Positions 32,504 to 41,955 of a DNA stretch of 64,000 nt are shown one piece after another; within the stretch, counting starts at the first letter, position 1, and each line of letters opens with the position of its first letter. The stretch comes from RUG14515 sp045117995 (lineage in GTDB: Bacteria; Bacillota_I; Bacilli_A; RFN20; CAG-826). The notes under the pieces are model-generated. The model did not search any database. It saw only the letters and a program-made list of their open reading frames with translations, and had not been told where the DNA came from. The stretch is from contig JBGUOH010000004.1 in NCBI GenBank assembly GCA_045117995.1, positions 15,147 to 79,146 on the forward strand, given 5' to 3'. The translations under genes and the position numbers were made by a program.

Positions 32504-33601
32504 ATGAAGAAGATATTAAAGACATTTTGGAATTATTTCTGCTATTGCGGAATAGATAGAGAAGAGTTTAGAAAAGTTAAAAAGGACGCCTATGTCTCTA
32601 ACTTTGAGGTTTGGAGAATCCTCCACCTCATCATGGATGTTACCTTTGGTCTTTTATTAATCTTTTCCATGCTCAACGACTTTGTCGCGATTAATAGATT
32701 GTTCTATTTAGGTGGCTTTATCTATTCAGTCGTCGCTACTGTCTTCTTCTTTGTTTTAAAGAAAGACTCCTTGGCCGCTCAACTAATTATTTATCTATCG
32801 ATATCAATGCTCTTCGTCTTTGGTGCGTTGATTACACAAAATAAACCAAGTGCTCCGGCGATTGCATTTATTGCGTTCTTATTAATCTCTCCATTGTTCA
32901 TGATTGATAAGCCGTTCTTCATGTGCATCGAATTGCTCGCTGCATCAACCGTTTTCTTGATTTGGATGTACTTTGTTAAAGATCCAGATGTCTGGAAAGT
33001 GGATGTCATGAACACTGTCATCTTCACAATGGTGGGTGTGTTAATCCACATCATGGTTAATTCTTTTAGAATTAAAGAATTCGTCTTAATTCGTAAAATC
33101 AATAAGCAAAAAGACACTGATGAATTAACTGGCATTAAGAATAAAGCCGCTTTAACTAGAGAGATTAATAACTTCATTAAATCTAGCTCTGAGAATAAAG
33201 GTATTCTCTATGTTATCGATATCGATTACTTCAAAAAGATTAACGATACATATGGTCATGATACTGGTGACGTCATCCTTCATAAGTTGGGAACATATTT
33301 AAAACAAAAGTTCGTTAACCATGAAATCGTTGGTCGATTCGGTGGTGATGAATTCATCATTTTCTTAAGAAATAATGATGATATTGAAGCGGCGAGAAAA
33401 TTCGCTAGTGAAATCGATAAAGAAACAACAGAGCAAATCAAGCTTCCGACAGATGAATTTAAGTTCTCCGTTAGTATCGGTTTGGTGGTCTATAAAGGTA
33501 AAGAAAAAAACTACTCCGAATTATTCAAGAAAGCTGATATTGCTTTATATAAAACTAAAGCTAATCGTGAGATTAAATTCAATATCTACGACGAAGACTA
33601 A
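32504..33601 (+). CDS. Membrane diguanylate cyclase (GGDEF)
   Basis: A 365-residue protein with six predicted membrane helices (about residues 35-190) and a C-terminal GGDEF domain; the active-site GGDEF is intact (about 280-284) with DIDYFKKINDTYGHDTGD before it. It should make cyclic di-GMP in response to an unknown membrane signal. I start at the ATG at 32504, which follows GGGGAGAG; a TTG four codons upstream lies inside that binding site. There is no inhibitory RxxD site visible directly before the GGDEF. Confidence 0.9.
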   Translation: MKKILKTFWNYFCYCGIDREEFRKVKKDAYVSNFEVWRILHLIMDVTFGLLLIFSMLNDFVAINRLFYLGGFIYSVVATVFFFVLKKDSLAAQLIIYLSISMLFVFGALITQNKPSAPAIAFIAFLLISPLFMIDKPFFMCIELLAASTVFLIWMYFVKDPDVWKVDVMNTVIFTMVGVLIHIMVNSFRIKEFVLIRKINKQKDTDELTGIKNKAALTREINNFIKSSSENKGILYVIDIDYFKKINDTYGHDTGDVILHKLGTYLKQKFVNHEIVGRFGGDEFIIFLRNNDDIEAARKFASEIDKETTEQIKLPTDEFKFSVSIGLVVYKGKEKNYSELFKKADIALYKTKANREIKFNIYDED

Positions 33602-33662
33602 AAGTACGATAAGAACTGAACAAACTTCAGTTCTTTTTATTTATTTTAAATAAAAGGTACGC

Positions 33663-33668
33663 TACAAT
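33663..33668 (+). promoter_or_regulatory. -10 box placed for a leaderless mRNA
   Basis: TACAAT, exactly six bases before the ATG at 33675; no Shine-Dalgarno. Confidence 0.5.
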
Positions 33669-33674
33669 ATTAGT

Positions 33675-34241
33675 ATGAAAAGTTTTAAAGAATTTATGTC
33701 TCTAACCCCAAACGAAACTAGATATGCTCCTTTTGTTATTAGACTAATTATTGAGTTGGTTGTTTTTGGCGCTGCATTTCTTGTTACGTTCTTTTTAATC
33801 CCGGTGGAGAACCAGTTCTTACGTCTGATTCCAGCTTTCTTTGTTATTGTGCTCATCATTTGTGCGATTAGCTTTGTTGTTCGTTGTATTAATGTCTCTG
33901 ATACTAGGGCAAGAGCCAAAGTTAAAGCAAAAAAGAGCAAAAAGAAATTTGCTCCAATTTCAGTTACTCGTGATGATTTTATCTTCTGGCTTAAAAATGC
34001 TGATTTATACGAAGAATTAGTTATCAAATCATTACTCGATCAATACAACATTCTTGAAGTTACTCCTGATAAAGGTAAACTTTTATATAACTTTGATGAA
34101 AAAGATTATGATTTAGATGGTCTTATTGCTGAGCTAGAAAAGAAAGAGTATCTCAACGAGACAATTACTGTTTGTGAAACAAGCGATCACAACAAACCAG
34201 AAATCCTTTTATCAATTATTAAAGATTTAAAAAAGAAGTAA
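33675..34241 (+). CDS. Membrane protein with cytoplasmic C-terminal domain
   Basis: A 188-residue protein: two membrane helices (about 20-45 and 50-75), a Lys-rich stretch (KAKKSKKKF), and a ~100-residue soluble C-terminal part. One base separates it from the SGNH hydrolase gene, so the pair is an operon. No family or catalytic motif recognised. Confidence 0.6.
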   Translation: MKSFKEFMSLTPNETRYAPFVIRLIIELVVFGAAFLVTFFLIPVENQFLRLIPAFFVIVLIICAISFVVRCINVSDTRARAKVKAKKSKKKFAPISVTRDDFIFWLKNADLYEELVIKSLLDQYNILEVTPDKGKLLYNFDEKDYDLDGLIAELEKKEYLNETITVCETSDHNKPEILLSIIKDLKKK

Positions 34242-34242
34242 T

Positions 34243-34965
34243 ATGTGTAAAAACAAAAGAATATCCGTGAAGGATATCATCTATATAGCCACAACCGCTT
34301 TATTAATAGGGGGTCTAGTTACCACCTGTGTTTTATTAAACGTTAAAAAGAATAAAGAAGTATCTGAGGATTATTACGATAAGAAAGTTGCCCAGTTTAC
34401 GATGGAAAATGGCAACTTCTCCAAAGGACAAATTGTCTTTATTGGCGACTCTATTACTGACTTATATCACTTAGATGATTATTACCAAGATTTACCTCTT
34501 AGAACATATAACCGTGGTATCGGTGGTGATGTCACAGGCATGCTTTTAAAACGTATCAAAGTGTCACTCTATGATTTAGAACCAACGAAAGTGGTCTTAA
34601 TGATTGGTATTAACGACATCAATGGTGGAGTTTCTCGTGACACAATACTTGATAACTATAACAATATTCTTAAAGGTATCAAAACAACCTTACCAAGCGC
34701 GAAAGTGTATACGATGTCTATTCTTCCAATCAATGGTGATTTGCCCGCTTACGTTGACGTTAATAAGTCTACAGAAAACATTATCGCAATTAATAAAGAG
34801 ATAAAAACAATGGCCACGAACTATTCTTATCAATATATGGATCTCTTCTCTTTAGTGAAAGACGATAACAATCACCTGAAAAAAGAATATAGTTTAGACG
34901 GTATTCACTTAAGTGAACAAGGCTTCGTCACTTGGACAAACTTAATTAAACCAGAATTACAATAA
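34243..34965 (+). CDS. Membrane-anchored SGNH/GDSL hydrolase
   Basis: A 240-residue protein with one N-terminal membrane helix (about 10-30) and an SGNH-hydrolase domain: block I IGDSITDL (catalytic Ser near 69), block II NRGIGGD, block III IGINDING, and block V DGIHLSEQG (Asp and His). The active site faces outside. Such enzymes deacetylate surface glycans or peptidoglycan, or act as lysophospholipases; which one cannot be told. Operon with the preceding membrane protein. Confidence 0.88.
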   Translation: MCKNKRISVKDIIYIATTALLIGGLVTTCVLLNVKKNKEVSEDYYDKKVAQFTMENGNFSKGQIVFIGDSITDLYHLDDYYQDLPLRTYNRGIGGDVTGMLLKRIKVSLYDLEPTKVVLMIGINDINGGVSRDTILDNYNNILKGIKTTLPSAKVYTMSILPINGDLPAYVDVNKSTENIIAINKEIKTMATNYSYQYMDLFSLVKDDNNHLKKEYSLDGIHLSEQGFVTWTNLIKPELQ

Positions 34966-34973
34966 AACAAAAA

Positions 34974-35002
34974 ACGAGCATTAGGGAGTGATGCTCGTTT
35001 TA
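34974..35002. terminator. Bidirectional terminator
   Basis: ACGAGCAT (34974-34981) pairs with ATGCTCGT (34991-34998); A run on the left and T run on the right serve both convergent genes. Confidence 0.85.
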
Positions 35003-35029
35003 AGTTGGCACAAGAGGAGATCGCTAGAA

Positions 35030-36295
35030 TTATGCTTGTGTCCAAGAAACAGGTTCTCTAAAGTCACCTGTCGCGTAACCGTTTATAAGTCTTACTAAAC
35101 AGTCATTGAGATATTCGACCACTAATGGTTCTTCGTCGGTAGAGGCTTCAATATGGCCATTGCCAATACCAGAATCATCAGTTAAGAAAACATATTGTCC
35201 ACCTGTAATTAAGGATTGAGAGCGGAATAAGTATTCAGCTTGTTTTGTGACACCTGAGCCACTGACAGTAATAATTTTGATGCCCTTATTAGCGGCGTTA
35301 TAAGCTTCTTTAGCCCAATCGTCGACATCTTCATTATGACTTGGAGCGTCGGCAACGTGAACAATTAACTTAGTGCTATCATTGCTCCATTGTTTTTCAA
35401 CGGCTTCTTTCATCGCTACTTGGACGGCTTCAGGAATGTCACCGCCACCAGAAGCTTCTTGCTTTGCAAACCATTGTTGTTGAGCTTCGATATCAGTGGA
35501 GAAATCGCTATATTTTGTGAGATAAGAATCATTCTTATCACGATAGACCATCATCGCTAAGTTAATAGATGTATCAGGATTCTTTTGTTTAACTTTGCCT
35601 AAGACGTCAATGATTTCACTCTTAATGTAGTACATTTCATCACCCATACTACCAGTAGCGTCAACGACGAACATGATTTCTAATCTATTAGATAAGGTGA
35701 AATCGTTTTCTAAATCGATGACGTCGTTATCTTTAACGGTCGTGGTGTAACTTGCTCTTTCACCGTTCTTATCTAGATAAGAGATTTCGACATCGTATTC
35801 TTCTTTAACTAAATCTGGGAAGAGGTAAGCGGTTTCGGTATTATCAACGTAGTACTTCATGTTCTCATCTATGAGTCTAACAGAGATATCGTTACCATTT
35901 TTAACGGTTAATTTCACACGGTTATAGGTGTTGAAATATTCACCGAACGATTTTCTGAATCTATCAAATTCGTTATATTGGTCTTGATCCTTAAGACCAT
36001 TAAGTTTTAGCCAATAATCATACTTATTGTTGTCGTTAACTGCAGAGCATGTTAATTGCCCTGGTCTAGCGGTTGGACGGGAATCTTTAGAAGAACCATC
36101 GCCGCCTAATGGGTCAACAGCGTATTCACTTTCACCAGGTTTAGCGCTTGGAGCGTAGTCATCAGTGTGATTGTAATATGATTTACCATTATAGTAGTAG
36201 CCACCGCCACTAGCCATGTTACCGTTACAAGCACTTAAAGAAATAAGTGCTAATAATAAAGTTGATAGTTTAATTTGAGGTTTTAAGTTTTTCAT
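35030..36295 (-). CDS. Von Willebrand factor A domain lipoprotein
   Basis: A 421-residue lipoprotein: signal peptide ending LSAC (Cys23), a ~60-residue Gly/Ser/Tyr-rich disordered part, a beta-rich domain (~80-200), and a VWA domain (~205-400) with a metal-ion-dependent adhesion site DATGSMGDE (near 212) and a following SGGGDIPEAV loop. Probably a cell-surface adhesion or sensing protein. Shine-Dalgarno GGAAGGGG before the ATG. Convergent with the SGNH hydrolase. Confidence 0.85.
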   Translation of the reverse strand: MKNLKPQIKLSTLLLALISLSACNGNMASGGGYYYNGKSYYNHTDDYAPSAKPGESEYAVDPLGGDGSSKDSRPTARPGQLTCSAVNDNNKYDYWLKLNGLKDQDQYNEFDRFRKSFGEYFNTYNRVKLTVKNGNDISVRLIDENMKYYVDNTETAYLFPDLVKEEYDVEISYLDKNGERASYTTTVKDNDVIDLENDFTLSNRLEIMFVVDATGSMGDEMYYIKSEIIDVLGKVKQKNPDTSINLAMMVYRDKNDSYLTKYSDFSTDIEAQQQWFAKQEASGGGDIPEAVQVAMKEAVEKQWSNDSTKLIVHVADAPSHNEDVDDWAKEAYNAANKGIKIITVSGSGVTKQAEYLFRSQSLITGGQYVFLTDDSGIGNGHIEASTDEEPLVVEYLNDCLVRLINGYATGDFREPVSWTQA

Positions 36296-36438
36296 ATTCT
36301 TTTGCCCCTTCCTACTAATAAGACGTTTTAAGAGGGGATAACTGCTAAAATAATCAAAGAAAAATATAATCTCTAGTGACTTTGAAAATATAGTGAGTAT
36401 GATATTGTTAATAAATTATTTAGAAGAGGTCTGACTTT

Positions 36439-36999
36439 ATGATTTATCCAGCACATGAATTTACTTTAAAAAACGGCTTAAAAGTTTTGATTAAATCACC
36501 AGAAATTGGCGATGCTTTAAAGTTGCTTGATAATATCGTTAACGTTTCTAAGACCACACATTATCTATTAAGCGAACCTCAAGATTACGATAAATATTAT
36601 AAGGATATAAAGTTAGAGGAAGCCTTTATCGCTTCTTTTGAAAACAATAGAGACTATCTTCTCTGTGTTTATTTAAATGACAAAATCATTGGTAACTCCG
36701 CGTTAAGATTTTTTAGCCATGAAAAAGATAAACACCGCACCAACGTTGGTATCGCCATTCAAGAAGAATACCAAGGCTTAGGCATTGGCTCGATTCTCTT
36801 TGATATCATGATCGATCTTGCTAAACATAGTGATGGTGTTGAACAAATTGAATTAGACGTGATATCCACTAATGAAAAGGCTAAACGCTTATATATAAAT
36901 AAAGGATTTAAGAAAACCGGAGACATTCCTCATCAATTAAAACTTAAAGATGGGACTTATCTTGATGGTGAAGCCATGGTCTTATTTTTGAATAAATAA
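36439..36999 (+). CDS. GNAT-family N-acetyltransferase
   Basis: A 186-residue acetyltransferase. Acetyl-CoA-binding motif A reads GIAIQEEYQGLGIGSILFD, with Q/RxxGxG in EYQGLGIGS, followed by ELDVISTNEKAKRLYINKGF (motif B), split here by normal spacing. Substrate unknown. AGAGGT lies before the ATG. One base from the next gene, forming a two-gene operon. Confidence 0.88.
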   Translation: MIYPAHEFTLKNGLKVLIKSPEIGDALKLLDNIVNVSKTTHYLLSEPQDYDKYYKDIKLEEAFIASFENNRDYLLCVYLNDKIIGNSALRFFSHEKDKHRTNVGIAIQEEYQGLGIGSILFDIMIDLAKHSDGVEQIELDVISTNEKAKRLYINKGFKKTGDIPHQLKLKDGTYLDGEAMVLFLNK

Positions 37000-37000
37000 T

Positions 37001-37708
37001 ATGGATAATAAGGAAATAAATAAAACACTCATAGACTTCTGGAACGAATCTATTAAGTTATCAGAAGAAGATAAAAAAGAAATCATTAGCGTCCCTAATG
37101 CTGATCCTTTTGAATTAGCGCCTTCTTTAAAACTATTAGAGGTCATAAAAGAACTCGGTTCTTGTCACAACGTTTTAGATTATGGCTGTGGTGGTGGTTG
37201 GGCCTCGTTTATCGCTAGTAAAAGTGGTGCTCATCAAGTCACTGCGGTAGACCTAGGGGAAGATATCATCGAAACAGTTAAGACGTACGCTAAAAGCTAT
37301 AACATCAATAACGTTATGGCTAAAAAGATTGAATCTGATTGGCTAAAGACTGTTCCTGATAACACCTATGATGGTTTAATATCCAGTAACGTCTTGGACG
37401 TTGTGCCTATTGAAACCGCGCAAGAGATTATCAAACAACTAGCGAGAATCGTCACTGATGACGCTAAAGTCATCATTTCTTTAAACTTCTATATGAGTGA
37501 AGAGATGGCCAACAAGAGAAATATCCAATTAATGGAACATAAATATCTCATCATGAATGGTGTCTTAAGATTAACCAGTCTCAAAGATGAGGAATGGGAA
37601 GCATTGTTCTCCCCGTATTTCAAAGTTATTAAATTAGATTATTTTGCTTGGCCAGGCGAAGCCAAAGAAACTAGACGTCTTTATATATTAAAAAAGAACA
37701 ACTTTTAG
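37001..37708 (+). CDS. SAM-dependent class I methyltransferase
   Basis: A 235-residue methyltransferase with SAM-binding motif I DYGCGGGWAS (about 60-68), motif II ending in AVDLGEDI and post-motif DGLISSNVLDVV. Class I fold; the substrate (small molecule or protein) cannot be inferred. Coupled to the GNAT gene upstream by a one-base gap. Convergent with the 37716 gene. Confidence 0.85.
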   Translation: MDNKEINKTLIDFWNESIKLSEEDKKEIISVPNADPFELAPSLKLLEVIKELGSCHNVLDYGCGGGWASFIASKSGAHQVTAVDLGEDIIETVKTYAKSYNINNVMAKKIESDWLKTVPDNTYDGLISSNVLDVVPIETAQEIIKQLARIVTDDAKVIISLNFYMSEEMANKRNIQLMEHKYLIMNGVLRLTSLKDEEWEALFSPYFKVIKLDYFAWPGEAKETRRLYILKKNNF

Positions 37709-37715
37709 GTTGTCC

Positions 37716-38132
37716 TTATTCATTGTCATCTTGACTGAGAATTACCGCGCGACATTTATGATAATCAGTATGTGTCGCAAGGCTGAGATATAGCGAGCAA
37801 AGTCCTACAAGGAAGATAAAGCTATTAATACCAATCAATAAGCCTAATTGCATAGAACTTGTACTGAAGCGACCATAGTTCGCTATGGTGACAGCGATAG
37901 AAGCAATGACAAGCAAAGCGCCTAAACCAAGGAAGACAAAACGTAAGACTTTATAAACGTTGACTCTCTTTTGTGCTTGCTCAAGACTTGGCATCTTAGT
38001 GCGGGCGTTTTGATACTCAGTAACGTAACCATTCTTGTATTCTTCTTTTCTTTCGTCCATTAAAACAAAAGAATGATTTGGATTATCTTTTATAGATCCA
38101 TACTTGGAATTATGCATATCTTTAAAACCCAT
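37716..38132 (-). CDS. Two-helix membrane protein
   Basis: A 138-residue protein: N-terminal ~55 residues are hydrophilic (SLEQAQKRVNVYKV at the junction), then two membrane helices (about 58-80 and 90-113) and a short tail. No family recognised. The start region, just after the leaderless-type upstream of maa, is not well marked; there is no strong Shine-Dalgarno. Confidence 0.5.
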   Translation of the reverse strand: MGFKDMHNSKYGSIKDNPNHSFVLMDERKEEYKNGYVTEYQNARTKMPSLEQAQKRVNVYKVLRFVFLGLGALLVIASIAVTIANYGRFSTSSMQLGLLIGINSFIFLVGLCSLYLSLATHTDYHKCRAVILSQDDNE

Positions 38133-38182
38133 AATGTTTAGACCTCGAATAAAATGGTAACATTTTGTTTTGATAAATGCTA

Positions 38183-38188
38183 TATAAT
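38183..38188 (+). promoter_or_regulatory. -10 box placed for a leaderless mRNA
   Basis: TATAAT exactly six bases before the ATG at 38195. It decides the start: the upstream in-frame ATGs at 38177 and 38189 lie in or just after the promoter. Confidence 0.55.
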
Positions 38189-38194
38189 ATGGAC

Positions 38195-38815
38195 ATGAAC
38201 GAAAAAGAAAAAATGCTGCAAGGCAAGATCTATGATTCTATCTATCCTGAACTATATAACAGGAGATTAGAAGCCAATAAGCTTTGCATTCAATATAACA
38301 ATCTACCTGAAGCTCATCCAGATAGAGCAAAAGTATTAAAACAAATATTCCCAAACTCAGACGAAACACTTTTTGTACGTGGTCCTGTCTATGTTGATTA
38401 TGGCTGCTACACTAAAATCGGTAGACACTGCTATTTCAATTTCAATTTAGTAATCTTAGATGTTTGCCCAGTCACCATAGGTGATAATTGTTTCTTTGGC
38501 CCAAATATCTCAATCATTACCGCTTTACACTCATTAGTGGCTAAAGAAAGAGAAATCTATTTTGACAAAGAAAAGGGTTATGAAACCGATAGAGAATATG
38601 GAAAACCAATTACCATCGGTAATAACTGTTGGATTGGTGGTAATGTGACCATTCTTCCAGGAGTAACCATCCACGATAACGTTGTCGTTGGTGCGGGTTC
38701 AGTGGTCACCAAAGATTTAGAAAGTGGTGGCATTTACGTCGGGAACCCAGCAAAAAAACTGAGAGATATCGACGAAGAAAAAGACTCCATCTACAATCAC
38801 AAAGAGTTGTGGTAA
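38195..38815 (+). CDS. Maltose O-acetyltransferase-like hexapeptide acetyltransferase
   Basis: A 206-residue left-handed beta-helix acetyltransferase of the Maa/LacA/NodL family. The N-terminal MLQGKIYDSIYPEL helix is the maltose-acetyltransferase domain; the hexapeptide part includes DYGCYTKIGRHCYFNFN, GPNISIITALH with the catalytic His, and IGGNVTILPGVTI. It acetylates sugars from acetyl-CoA. Start chosen from the promoter position. The stop abuts the stop of the convergent GGDEF gene. Confidence 0.88.
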   Translation: MNEKEKMLQGKIYDSIYPELYNRRLEANKLCIQYNNLPEAHPDRAKVLKQIFPNSDETLFVRGPVYVDYGCYTKIGRHCYFNFNLVILDVCPVTIGDNCFFGPNISIITALHSLVAKEREIYFDKEKGYETDREYGKPITIGNNCWIGGNVTILPGVTIHDNVVVGAGSVVTKDLESGGIYVGNPAKKLRDIDEEKDSIYNHKELW

Positions 38816-40432
38816 TTAGAAATTCTTTTTACGAGCGTGCTTATCTTCGTACATTAAGTGGTCAGCACGTCTAGCTACGCTATGGGCGTCTTTGTCGCCA
38901 GCGTATGTATAATCCGCTAAACCGATAGCGACACTAATTCTTTCCCATGGTTCTTTAGCGAAAGCGCAAATTTCTTCACTCTTTTCAATAAAGAGTTTTT
39001 TAAGTTTTTCTCTATTGAGATAATCTTCGCCTTGTAAGATAACGGCAAATTCGTCACCACCAAGTCTAAAGACTGGGCTCTTAGAGAAGACACGGCAAAT
39101 TAAGTGACAGGAATTCTTTAAATAGACGTCACCTTTATCATGACCATATGTATCGTTAATTGTCTTTAAATCATCACAGTCAAAAATCGCAATAGCGAAT
39201 GTTGGATCTTCACCCTCATCAATTCTCTTTTGTATTTGCTCCATAAAGATGTCATAGGCACCTTTATTACGCACACTAGTTAATGCGTCAGCGTACGCTA
39301 GTGAGTTAAGGTCAGAGATATATCCGCCTAAATGTTCAATTAATCTATTAGTCGCAGCGGTTAAAGTACCGACTTCGTCGTTACCGTTATAGTCGAGCTT
39401 AACATCATAGTTACCTTTGTTAATTTCTTCCGCAGCGTTAGTTAATTCTCTTAATGGTTTGGTAATGTGTCTTGCAAAGACAATGGTTAAGACAGCGAAC
39501 ACAAGCGCAACCGCTAAAGCGGCGACAACAAGTTGAACGACTAAACGTTGCCATGGACCATTAACTTCACTAACAGTGATGACAACATTTAAACGTGTGC
39601 CATTGCTTAATGGTTTCCAAACACCAATCTTTTTCACGCCATTATAGGTATATTCAATGACGCCTTTATTGGAAAGAAGACCCTTTGGAACAGTTGGGAT
39701 ATCTTCTTCATTCATACTTAAGACATCGATATATGGGTGATAAACAATATTACCTTCTGAATCATCAATAAAAGCGTAGCCAGTTTCTTGCAATTTAATT
39801 GCATCAACTTGGGCTTTCATAGTGAGATAACTAATTTCAATACCCACAACACCAACGAAGTTGTTGCCTTTATAAACAGGAACGTTATAAGAAATAACAC
39901 GTTCTTCAATCGTATCAGTGATATATGGTTTTAACCAAATTGCTTTGCCAGTGAATTTAGGAACAGTGAACCAAACAAGTTTGGAAGTATCTTCTGTATC
40001 GTATTTAGAGATATCAGTCACTTCGTGTTCTTCGAATTCATTAGTTTTATTTTTGACATACCAGAAACCTTTTTCAGTTTCGGAGTAGTGAGGATCAATA
40101 CGGTAGTAGTAAGTCATGACACCGTTAGTTTGATTAGCGGCAGTATTAAAAACGTTTTTCGCTCTATTGATGTGCTTATCTAAATCACTGTCACTAACAG
40201 TTAATAAGTCAGACTTAATATATGTGGAAACGGTTTCAACAGATTGTTCGACACTTTCAAAGTAGTAGTCCAAACTCTTCTCGCCAGCTTCACATAAAAG
40301 TTGTAAGTTTTGTTGTGCGGAATCAATACCAATGTTTCTTACGGAAATCGCCGAAATGATAGTGGCGACAATAATCGCTACGAGAATGCCGGTAATTGTG
40401 AGTAATGTGTACTTCGATTGAATAGAACGCAT
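38816..40432 (-). CDS. Cache-HAMP-GGDEF diguanylate cyclase
   Basis: A 538-residue receptor: membrane helix 1 (about 8-33), an extracytoplasmic double-Cache sensor domain (~35-285, with WYVKNKTNEFEEH and SYNVPVYKGNNFVGVVGI), helix 2 (~295-320), HAMP (~320-372), and a GGDEF domain with LGGDEFAVIL near residue 457. An intact cyclase producing cyclic di-GMP in response to an external small ligand. AAGGAAA before the ATG. Second diguanylate cyclase of the window. Confidence 0.92.
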   Translation of the reverse strand: MRSIQSKYTLLTITGILVAIIVATIISAISVRNIGIDSAQQNLQLLCEAGEKSLDYYFESVEQSVETVSTYIKSDLLTVSDSDLDKHINRAKNVFNTAANQTNGVMTYYYRIDPHYSETEKGFWYVKNKTNEFEEHEVTDISKYDTEDTSKLVWFTVPKFTGKAIWLKPYITDTIEERVISYNVPVYKGNNFVGVVGIEISYLTMKAQVDAIKLQETGYAFIDDSEGNIVYHPYIDVLSMNEEDIPTVPKGLLSNKGVIEYTYNGVKKIGVWKPLSNGTRLNVVITVSEVNGPWQRLVVQLVVAALAVALVFAVLTIVFARHITKPLRELTNAAEEINKGNYDVKLDYNGNDEVGTLTAATNRLIEHLGGYISDLNSLAYADALTSVRNKGAYDIFMEQIQKRIDEGEDPTFAIAIFDCDDLKTINDTYGHDKGDVYLKNSCHLICRVFSKSPVFRLGGDEFAVILQGEDYLNREKLKKLFIEKSEEICAFAKEPWERISVAIGLADYTYAGDKDAHSVARRADHLMYEDKHARKKNF

Positions 40433-40563
40433 GTTGGGTTTCCTTAAATCGTTTTTATATTCTAATAAAATTATTTATATAATTCAATTTCAAAACTTTT
40501 AAATTTATGGCTTATCTTGCTTCAGAAGGTAAACAGATTTTGCGATTTGTACTGTTTATCCCC

Positions 40564-40592
40564 TTAAAAAGAATAAATCTTTTTGTTATAGT
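40564..40592 (+). promoter_or_regulatory. degV promoter
   Basis: TTAAAA (40564-40569), 17 bases, TGT-TATAGT with an extended -10 (40587-40592). Confidence 0.55.
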
Positions 40593-40618
40593 TAATATCA
40601 AGAGCGAGGTTAATATTT

Positions 40619-41509
40619 ATGGCTTTTCAAATATTTACCGACACTTCTTCTGGCATGTCCAGAGAGTTAAGGGAGAAATACGGAATTGAGTATTTTCGTA
40701 TGGGATTAAATATCGCTGGAAGAGAACTCCATGGCGATTTAGATTATCCAGAATTCTCAAGAGAACAATTATATGAATGGGTCAAAGACCCAAATATTAA
40801 AATCACCACAAGTTTAGTGGCCACTGATGAATTCATTAACAAGTGTGAAAAATACTTAAAGCAAGGCATTGATATTTTATACATTGCCTGCACAGACGCT
40901 TTAAGTGGCACACGTGGTGTTTTTGAGTTAGTTAAACAAGACTTACAAGAAAAGTATCCAGAACGTCAAATCTTATCAATCAATTCTTGCCGTGCGGAAA
41001 TGGCTTTAGGCTTAATGGTTATCGAAGCCGCGAAAAAGCAAAAACAAGGCATGTCTATTGATGAAACATATAAGTACATTCAAGAAATCAAACAATACTT
41101 CCACCAAGTTGGTAGTATTGACACTCTTAAATATTTAAAAGCCTATGGTCGTGTTAGTGGCGCCGCTGCTTTCTTCGCTGATACATTAAATATTAAGCCT
41201 CTCATTATGGCGGACATCTATGGCAACAACTACACCTTTAAAAAGGTGCATGGTCCAATGAAAGCCATGGTGGAATGCTTTGAATATGTGAAAAAACATA
41301 TGGTGGAAGGTGTGACTGATGTCGTCTATCTTGGTGAAACAATGCCAGGAGAGGCTAAAGATTATTTAAAGAAACGCATCGAAGAAGAATTACATCTTCC
41401 AACCGAAGAATACATTATCAGCCCAATCGTTGGTGTGTGCTGTGGACCAGGTATGTATGGTTGCTGGTTCAGAGGCGACTTAGTCACCGAAATGGGCGCT
41501 AAAAAGTAG
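40619..41509 (+). CDS. DegV family fatty-acid-binding protein
   Basis: A 296-residue DegV/FakB-type protein. FTDTSSGM at the N-terminus (the Thr-Ser loop that contacts the fatty-acid carboxylate), ACTDALSGT, SINSCRAEMALG and YLKAYGRVSGAAAF are the family's lipid-binding elements. FakB proteins present fatty acids to a kinase, FakA, not seen in this window. Shine-Dalgarno-like GCGAGG before the ATG; the shorter frame at 40507 in another frame is not a gene. Confidence 0.88.
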   Translation: MAFQIFTDTSSGMSRELREKYGIEYFRMGLNIAGRELHGDLDYPEFSREQLYEWVKDPNIKITTSLVATDEFINKCEKYLKQGIDILYIACTDALSGTRGVFELVKQDLQEKYPERQILSINSCRAEMALGLMVIEAAKKQKQGMSIDETYKYIQEIKQYFHQVGSIDTLKYLKAYGRVSGAAAFFADTLNIKPLIMADIYGNNYTFKKVHGPMKAMVECFEYVKKHMVEGVTDVVYLGETMPGEAKDYLKKRIEEELHLPTEEYIISPIVGVCCGPGMYGCWFRGDLVTEMGAKK

Positions 41510-41562
41510 TGTTTTATAAAATAAGGAGTTATAATAATTAACGTAGAAAAGGAGATTTATGT

Positions 41563-41955
41563 ATGCGTAAATTATCAAAAACATTTTTAACCATCAGTGC
41601 AGTTTTATCATTCATCTGTGCTGGTATCTTCTTAATCGTTGGCATCATTATGATTGCTGCCGGTGCTATTGGTGCTCCTGCAATCGCTGAAGCTGAACAA
41701 GGTGGCGATGTCGCTGCTGCTGCTTACTTAGGCGGCATGATTGGTGGCGCTGTTGTCTTCTTCTTCTTAGCGGTCTTCGCTTTAGTGTCCGGTATTGTTT
41801 CTAACAAAGCAAAAGCCACACAAGCGATGGGTAACTTAATCTGTGCCATCGTCTTCAGTGCTATTTCCTGCACATGGTTAGGCGTTGCCGGTGGTATCTT
41901 AGGCTTAGTTGCTAACTCAAGAGAAAAAAACAGTGGTGTTGTTGACGCCCAATAA
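41563..41955 (+). CDS. Small membrane protein (DUF4064-like)
   Basis: A 130-residue hydrophobic protein with about three helices (8-35, 55-80, 90-118), rich in Gly and Ala, with a soluble loop AEAEQGGDVAA. The KTFLTISAVLSFICAGIF start and GILGLV end recall DUF4064 proteins. Strong Shine-Dalgarno (AAAGGAG). The stop codon abuts that of the convergent GNAT gene. Function unknown. Confidence 0.65.
   Translation: MRKLSKTFLTISAVLSFICAGIFLIVGIIMIAAGAIGAPAIAEAEQGGDVAAAAYLGGMIGGAVVFFFLAVFALVSGIVSNKAKATQAMGNLICAIVFSAISCTWLGVAGGILGLVANSREKNSGVVDAQ

Noticed and set aside
40507..40689. A 60-residue plus-strand frame before degV
   Set aside because: It covers the degV promoter and overlaps degV in another frame, with no ribosome site or domain.
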